Shown here: one piece after another, positions 33,123 to 37,628 of the stretch
How positions within the stretch are numbered: position 1 is the stretch's first letter
How the letters are laid out: every line of letters begins with the position of its first letter
Assembly: GCA_022376515.1 (NCBI GenBank)
Contig: WTXI01000336.1
Span: forward strand, 1-37,628
DNA from: Lactifluus volemus
Lineage: Eukaryota > Basidiomycota > Agaricomycetes > Russulales > Russulaceae
Length of the DNA: 37,628 nt
Direction of reading: 5' to 3'
Notes under the pieces: generated by a model
Database searches by the model: none
Seen by the model: the letters and a program-made list of their open reading frames with translations, nothing else
Told to the model about the DNA's origin: nothing
Translations under genes and position numbers: made by a program

Positions 33123-33193
33123 AGGAGAGGGGGAACATGGAGGTTCTGACATCGAAGTCTTCGATGTCAGAACCTCCATGTTCCCCCTCTCCT
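33123..33193. repeat. Perfect 71-bp palindrome (35-bp arms, 1-nt centre)
   Basis: Arms 33123-33157 and 33159-33193 are exact reverse complements around a single T at 33158. The left arm contains GGAACATGGAGGTTCTGACA and the right arm its complement. The match ends sharply on both sides. It lies about 100 bp beyond the stop of the protease gene on that gene's transcribed strand, so it could fold as a hairpin in the transcript's 3' end, or it could be an assembly artefact. Confidence 0.93.
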
Positions 33194-33289
33194 GACTCGA
33201 AGACGAAGATGCTGGCTTCGAACTTCCTCAGCTACCTGTGAGAATGCATGAGGTGGAAGAGACGAACCTTTGGAATGACCTTCTCTGGT

Positions 33290-34989
33290 TTACCAAGAAG
33301 TGCGGAAGAAGTCAGCATAGGGAAACTTCGCTTTGATGTTTGCTAGGAGCTTTTCGCCCGGGGTGCAGTAAGTCACGTGGTTGGTAGTGGAACCACCTTT
33401 GTTCTGGGCCGAGTGAAGCTGACCGACAATCAAAGCCTTGCCATTCTTCATGTGCCACACCAAAGCACCCGAGTCTCCCTTCTCTGAGAAGGCTTCAGCA
33501 GTCTCGCAGCCGGAGTTATAGATGCCGATCTCGATAGAAGTGACACCGACATCATTCTCGGTGAAGGAGACAAGACCAGCGTATCGACCGAAGGTAAGGT
33601 CCGTAGTATTGCCGTCTTTCGCGACCATGACGAAGCGCTGGTGCTCGCTGTCGATATTTTCGGGGACTGCGAGTTCGTCCAAAGTCGACCAGCCTTCGAT
33701 CCGGAGCTTCCCCTCCTCGGGGAACTTGAAAGTGGTCGGACCACCACCTAACATCATGCTGAGCTGATAAAGAGTGTACTTCGTGCCTAAAAAAATAAGT
33801 TCCGTTGTATGAGGTGAATACGAGACCAAAAACAAGTCGAAACGCACCTAAGCACACGACGTTGCCTTCAAAAGCATCCTTGACCTTAGCGTCGGCGGCA
33901 ACGAAGACACCCCAGTCGGAAGTAAAACGACTGCCGCCCTCGTCGACGGTGATGGCTGGAGCGAATTGAGTATACCCGATATTGCGATGGAGACTAATAT
34001 GCGACCAGTTCCTGGTGGCGTTGAGATGGAAGGCTGTGAGGTCGTTGACGGCCTTGGTCTCTCGACCCAGGTACCACTGCTTCACCTTGATCTCTTCGAC
34101 GTTATCGTCGGCCGACTCCGACTGCAATGTGGCTATCTCCCGAGTCAAGAGGTCAGCAACCATAGCGTGATTAGCGATTTCGCGAGTAGTCTCGTCGAGG
34201 CCACGATCGAATCGACGATCTCCGCAAATTCGGACATAGCTTTTAGGTGCGCCGCTCTGTGCTCGTAGTCGACGGTCGGGTTCCTCCGGAGAACATGGCA
34301 GTTCGTGACGCCAAAGACCTTCGTGCTGGGTTGCCGTCTTTGTCGAGTTTCTCGTGGAACCAAAGCGTAAGCGTGCCTTGGGCGTCCTCCCTTTCCATGT
34401 CTTCGGCAGCAAGTGAAACGCCGTGAAGAGGGGTGAGGAAGCGGCGAACGTGGTGAGTAGCATCGTACCTGGTAACGGCGGGCAAGAGGGGGGGACCTGC
34501 TAGCCTCTGGAGAACCGACTCTCTCCACTCTATTACGACACCCTCGATTCCTTCGTCCTTCAGGAGGCCAAGAATCTCCAGGGAGACCTCGTGGGCCGTC
34601 TCGGAAGAAGTAGTACCGGGTTTGACCCCAACCCAAATGACGACGGGACCCAAACTCCCCTTCCCTCCTTCGTCCTCCGGGTGGGTGTAGAATCTAGCAG
34701 GATCGACGGACGTCAAGCTGACCTTTCGTGCCTTGATAATTTGCACGATCTGAAGGCCGAGAGGGATCCAGACATTGTCCATGTTGAGCGGTGTGTCGAA
34801 GACTCCATGGATAGATTTGACGGGGAGAGAGGCGAATCTGCCAGTCGGTTTGTTGAAGGGCGTGGTGCCGTGGTTAGATCGGTAGAGGAGAAGGGGATGG
34901 TCGTCGTCACCCGTGATGCCGTTATAGTAGGCTGCACGTTCGAAGGGGCTAGGACTGAACTCGGAGACAACAGGAGCTTCGCTGGCCAT
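33290..34989 (-). CDS. Trypsin-like serine protease-fold protein, frameshifted
   Basis: Exons 34989-33848 and 33786-33290 would encode about 546 residues if two single-base frame breaks (near 34329 and 34253) were absent. The N-terminal half (SVDPARFYTHPEDEG, GPVVIWVGVKPGT) resembles a basidiomycete family I know only as uncharacterised. The protease signature is a His motif FGVTNCHVLRR, which lies exactly between the two breaks, and a Ser motif EKGDSGALVWH in the last exon; Asp may be in TSDWGVFVAA. The ending is YADFFRTSW. No signal peptide is visible, so it is probably intracellular. Both breaks fit loss of one base in a short C or G run, so either the gene is recently dead or the assembly has indels. 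Direct repeats flank it. Confidence 0.66.
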
Positions 34990-35152
34990 GGAGAGAGCTA
35001 GGCAAGGGAGGGATCTCGGATTTCCGAGTTACGAGATTGATCCATTCGAGGAATGGAGGCGGTATTGACCCCTCAAGTCTAAGTATAAGGCCCCTAATTA
35101 TTTGGGCAAAAGAAGGATCCACACGGGCCGATACGTTAATGTACACGTATAG

Positions 35153-35680
35153 GTGATTTTGGCCCGAAAGGTTCGATCGCTAGCGTAGAGAGGCTACTGC
35201 TCTCGTATCGCCTCTGCCTTCCGCCTCGAGTACTACTGCCAGTGCCACGGCTCTCGCACTCGCAAACACAAGTAAAGACGAGCTGCTGAATAAGCCGTGG
35301 GATGTCGAATTCGATCTGTATTTGCCTTTCTCCGGTGCGTGGAGCCGCGCAGATATCTAGGCCAGGGCCGAGACCAATAGCTGCTGGAGTTGGAGGCCGT
35401 GGAAGTGTGTGTGAGGAAGGCATTCTGTCCTTGGATATGGGGCTGTTCCAGTACCGCATGCCAGTGGTGGACCCGTCGTCAGTTTCGGTACCCAACACGC
35501 ACTGTATTACTGCAAGTGGTGCCATGCCTACTAAGTCTATCTCCTCAACAGAGCTCTGGAGCTACAGTCCATGGAAGGAGGGTGTACGTTGTTACGCAAC
35601 GTATACGGAAAATTCATTGAGTACCAGATTAGGTCTACGAAGGGTAAGAGGGCATACAATTGTAGTAAAAAAGTGAAATG
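35153..35680. repeat. Direct repeat, right copy (NSE3-derived segment)
   Basis: This is the right-hand copy of 32519-32960, in the same orientation and about 85-90% alike by eye, with some extra stretches, for instance around 35210-35260 and 35290-35350. It lies 160 bp upstream of the protease start codon. On the minus strand it runs on from the EF-G-like fragment at 35.8-36.2 kb, the same order as the fragment pair at 28.96-29.92 kb. Confidence 0.7.
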
Positions 35681-35774
35681 TCATCATGTCTCTCTCACGC
35701 TTTGTGGGATTTGTGAAAGGAGGTAAGGACTCGAGATACGGGTAGATCCCCATGGCAAGGTTGGCGTTAAATGG

Positions 35775-36170
35775 GTTCAGCAGTTGTCATAGACTTCGGT
35801 GAGCTGCTCAATGAGCTCTGCACGCTTCTCAGTCACAAGCTCAAAAACGAATGGGTATATTTCATTGGATTCGAAAACTTGGAAGCTATGTAGGACGATC
35901 GTGCCTTTTCACTAGTAGCAAACGAGGTTGCTCACACCTCGTTAGATATAGCCTTCCACACGACAAGGTCAACAATACCCTCAAACTGATCATTTTGCGA
36001 CAGTAGCGCACCTGAACCGGTTCATTCAAAAGAAAGCTCTGGTGATGTGGGAAAAAAAGTACCTATTCCTGAAGGTGGCCGCGGCGGTATCGTCAGCTGA
36101 TTGCAGTAAACACGCCACTTTCATCGCGGCTTCAAGTTTTTGCGCAGACGGATTGCCGACAAAAACAAAG
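35775..36170 (-). pseudogene. Fragment resembling mitochondrial elongation factor G
   Basis: On the minus strand two EF-G-like pieces occur in the right order. The first, with KDQFEGIVDLVVWKA (about 35940-36000), matches the G-domain region that ends in a G(V/I)VDLV-type motif. The second, ESNEIYPFVFELVTEKRAEL followed by IEQLTEVYD (about 35785-35870), matches the following insert with its EKR-ELIE block. Upstream, AQKLEAAMKVACLL may be a degraded start of the segment. Stops lie between the pieces and the GTP-binding loops are absent, so it is a remnant. A second copy of the first piece lies at 29.7-29.9 kb. Confidence 0.55.
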
Positions 36171-36514
36171 AAAAGAGGGTGACTGGCCTGCGCGAGGGCT
36201 AGCAGAAGACTCCAGCAGTACGTCACAAGATCGCAGGACCTGATAAGTGGTTGTCATAGCAGTCGTAGAGTGTACATAAATACATCGCAAGGAAATGACA
36301 CCGCGCCTGAAACGCGAATAGCTCGGGCCAACATGTACGAAGAGACAAATTATACGTAGAGACTTTGAGGAAGGGTACGTGATAAGAAAAGCTAGCTGGG
36401 CCGCTTTGTTGCGATCTCATCAATGACTAAAATCTGGCGGTCATGAACTGGAGAGTAGGCACGTATCACGGCGTGAGCGCGATTAAGATATGGGTAGTTG
36501 TGTCGAGACGTACT
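36171..36514. other. Spacer downstream of F-box copy E
   Basis: Resembles the 30.2-30.56 kb spacer below F-box D. No gene is present. Confidence 0.4.
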
Positions 36515-37628
36515 TTAATCCACAATTAGCTCGATTGCTGCAGCGCTCACACCCATCATCCCGGGTGTATCAAACATCGAATGATCCACTAAACGCAGGC
36601 TGACAGGATGGCCCGCTACTTGTCGTTCATTGAGAAATTTGGTAATGCGTCCAGAGCATCGCTTCCTCCAGAATATCCAATCTCATGGCAGAATACCAAT
36701 CTGCTCAAGATTCGGAAGGAGCTCCAGTGGTGGCTCTCCATCGCCCGATGATAAGGAACGGAAGATCTTGTGACGAGATTGTGGTGCACATGAATGGTCT
36801 TCGCGTTGGTGAACGGCCTAAGGAGTTCACGCCACTGGGTTCGGTCGACACTGTCATTGTTGTGCCATATTAATGATAGAAAGTGTTCTTTGTAGCTGAC
36901 TGTGACCTGCTCGACAACAGAAAGTAGAGGTGAAAGTGTACCAAATAATTGAACCGCGGACGCTAGCTGCCCGTCCAGATTTCTGCACATGATCTTCAAC
37001 ATCAAGGGAGTGTCCCACTTCCAAGGGTCCGCATGTAAGGAAACAGAAAGTGCACCGAAATTTACCTGGACAGCGCTAAATGTGAGGTTCTCGGATGTTT
37101 GCATGAACTGAAAGAGGGGTGGAACAGTAAAGGGGGCTGATCGAAAAGACAGACACGAAGGGAGCTGAGGGAAGGGGCGCTGATCTGGGCAACAAGGTCC
37201 TCCAAATAGGTGCTCACACCCTTGGAACACAAACCAGCGTAGGTTGGGAAGTGTCGTTATATCCGGGGTCTGGTGAAAGGCAGGGTTAAGGATAGGTGAT
37301 TTAAATTCAATGGACAGCCTCTCCAGCTCGGTCATAAGCGGAAGCTGGGTAAGTATATAGCTTGGAGGGAAATAGGCGGATGCTGGGATATCGTGAAGCT
37401 CGAGAATGACGAGTCCCGCGGTACTCGTTGTGAGTAAGGGAGATCCAATTGGAAGGGATACCGTCCACAATTTGAGCTGGCGTAGATTGGGGGCTTGAAA
37501 CGTTACAGGAAGGACCACTTCAATTGAAGATCCAATATACATGCGTTCCAGGATTGGGAATTGATCATCCATAACCGTGACGAACTCCTCCACATTTTGC
37601 ATCCGAAGGTCGATGTGATGCACGCGAT
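36515..37628 (-). pseudogene. F-box-family copy E, frameshifted, off right edge
   Basis: Only the C-terminal two thirds are in the window; the F-box itself would lie beyond the edge. It follows D closely: VEEFVTVMDDQFPILERMYI, TFQAPNLRQLKLW, YFPPSYILTQLPLM, FMQTSENLTFSAVQVNF, LFGTLSPLLSVVEQVTV and RTQWRELLRPFTNAKTIHV. Several small indels break it. Near 37222 one extra base shifts the frame for about 35 codons (the ISAPSL block is out of frame) until a compensating loss. Near 36770 a base is missing, partly offset by a 19-bp insertion near 36685-36705. A final base loss gives a stop at 36616, where D continues with RQVAGRPVSLRLVD. Decay or assembly indels are both possible. Confidence 0.8.

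Noticed and set aside
32519..35680. LTR retrotransposon with the direct repeats as LTRs
   Set aside because: No reverse transcriptase, integrase or gag frame lies between the repeats, the repeats resemble NSE3 coding DNA, and no primer-binding site was seen.

Overview
The window is a piece of nuclear genome from a filamentous basidiomycete. Genes carry many 47-80 nt GT-AG introns and are fungal families: the Cch1 calcium channel, a GPI-anchored chitin deacetylase, the 9.5 kDa complex I subunit and Nse3/MAGE. The F-box/leucine-rich family that fills the right half resembles, from memory, families expanded in Russulales such as Lactarius and Russula. That placement is inference.

Left third (1-9.4 kb), conserved housekeeping genes: the 5' part of CCH1 (minus, runs off the left edge), a PIN-like nuclease gene (minus), prefoldin subunit 5 (minus) and an LCHN/DUF4484 gene (plus). 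The last two are divergent, with only 82 bp between their start codons. Next come a decayed plus-strand F-box copy (10-10.9 kb), a gene-poor stretch, and a nine-exon chitin deacetylase gene (13.3-15.3 kb, plus).

Right 21 kb, all minus: F-box paralogues A (16.3-17.8), B (20.1-21.5), C (26.8-28.4), D (30.6-32.1) and E (36.5 to edge, frameshifted). Between B and C sits a compact block of three conserved genes: NSE3, SHP1/p47 and the 9.5 kDa complex I subunit. Around A, C, D and E the DNA is a patchwork of gene fragments. It includes a piece of the LCHN gene (18.5 kb), pieces of NSE3 with introns (28.9-29.6 kb, and more diverged at 32.5-32.96 and 35.15-35.68 kb) and pieces resembling mitochondrial EF-G (29.7-29.9 and 35.8-36.2 kb). 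C, D and E with their flanks look like copies of one duplicated cassette. A trypsin-like protease gene (33.3-35.0 kb) lies between two direct repeats of the NSE3-derived segment, and just beyond its stop is a perfect 71 bp palindrome.

No known defence, CRISPR or biosynthetic system is present. The most unusual content is the F-box array together with captured fragments of neighbouring genes, the palindrome, and single-base frameshifts in CCH1, the protease and F-box E, which may be decay or assembly errors. Exon coordinates were read by eye from frame and splice signals and may be off by a base in places.
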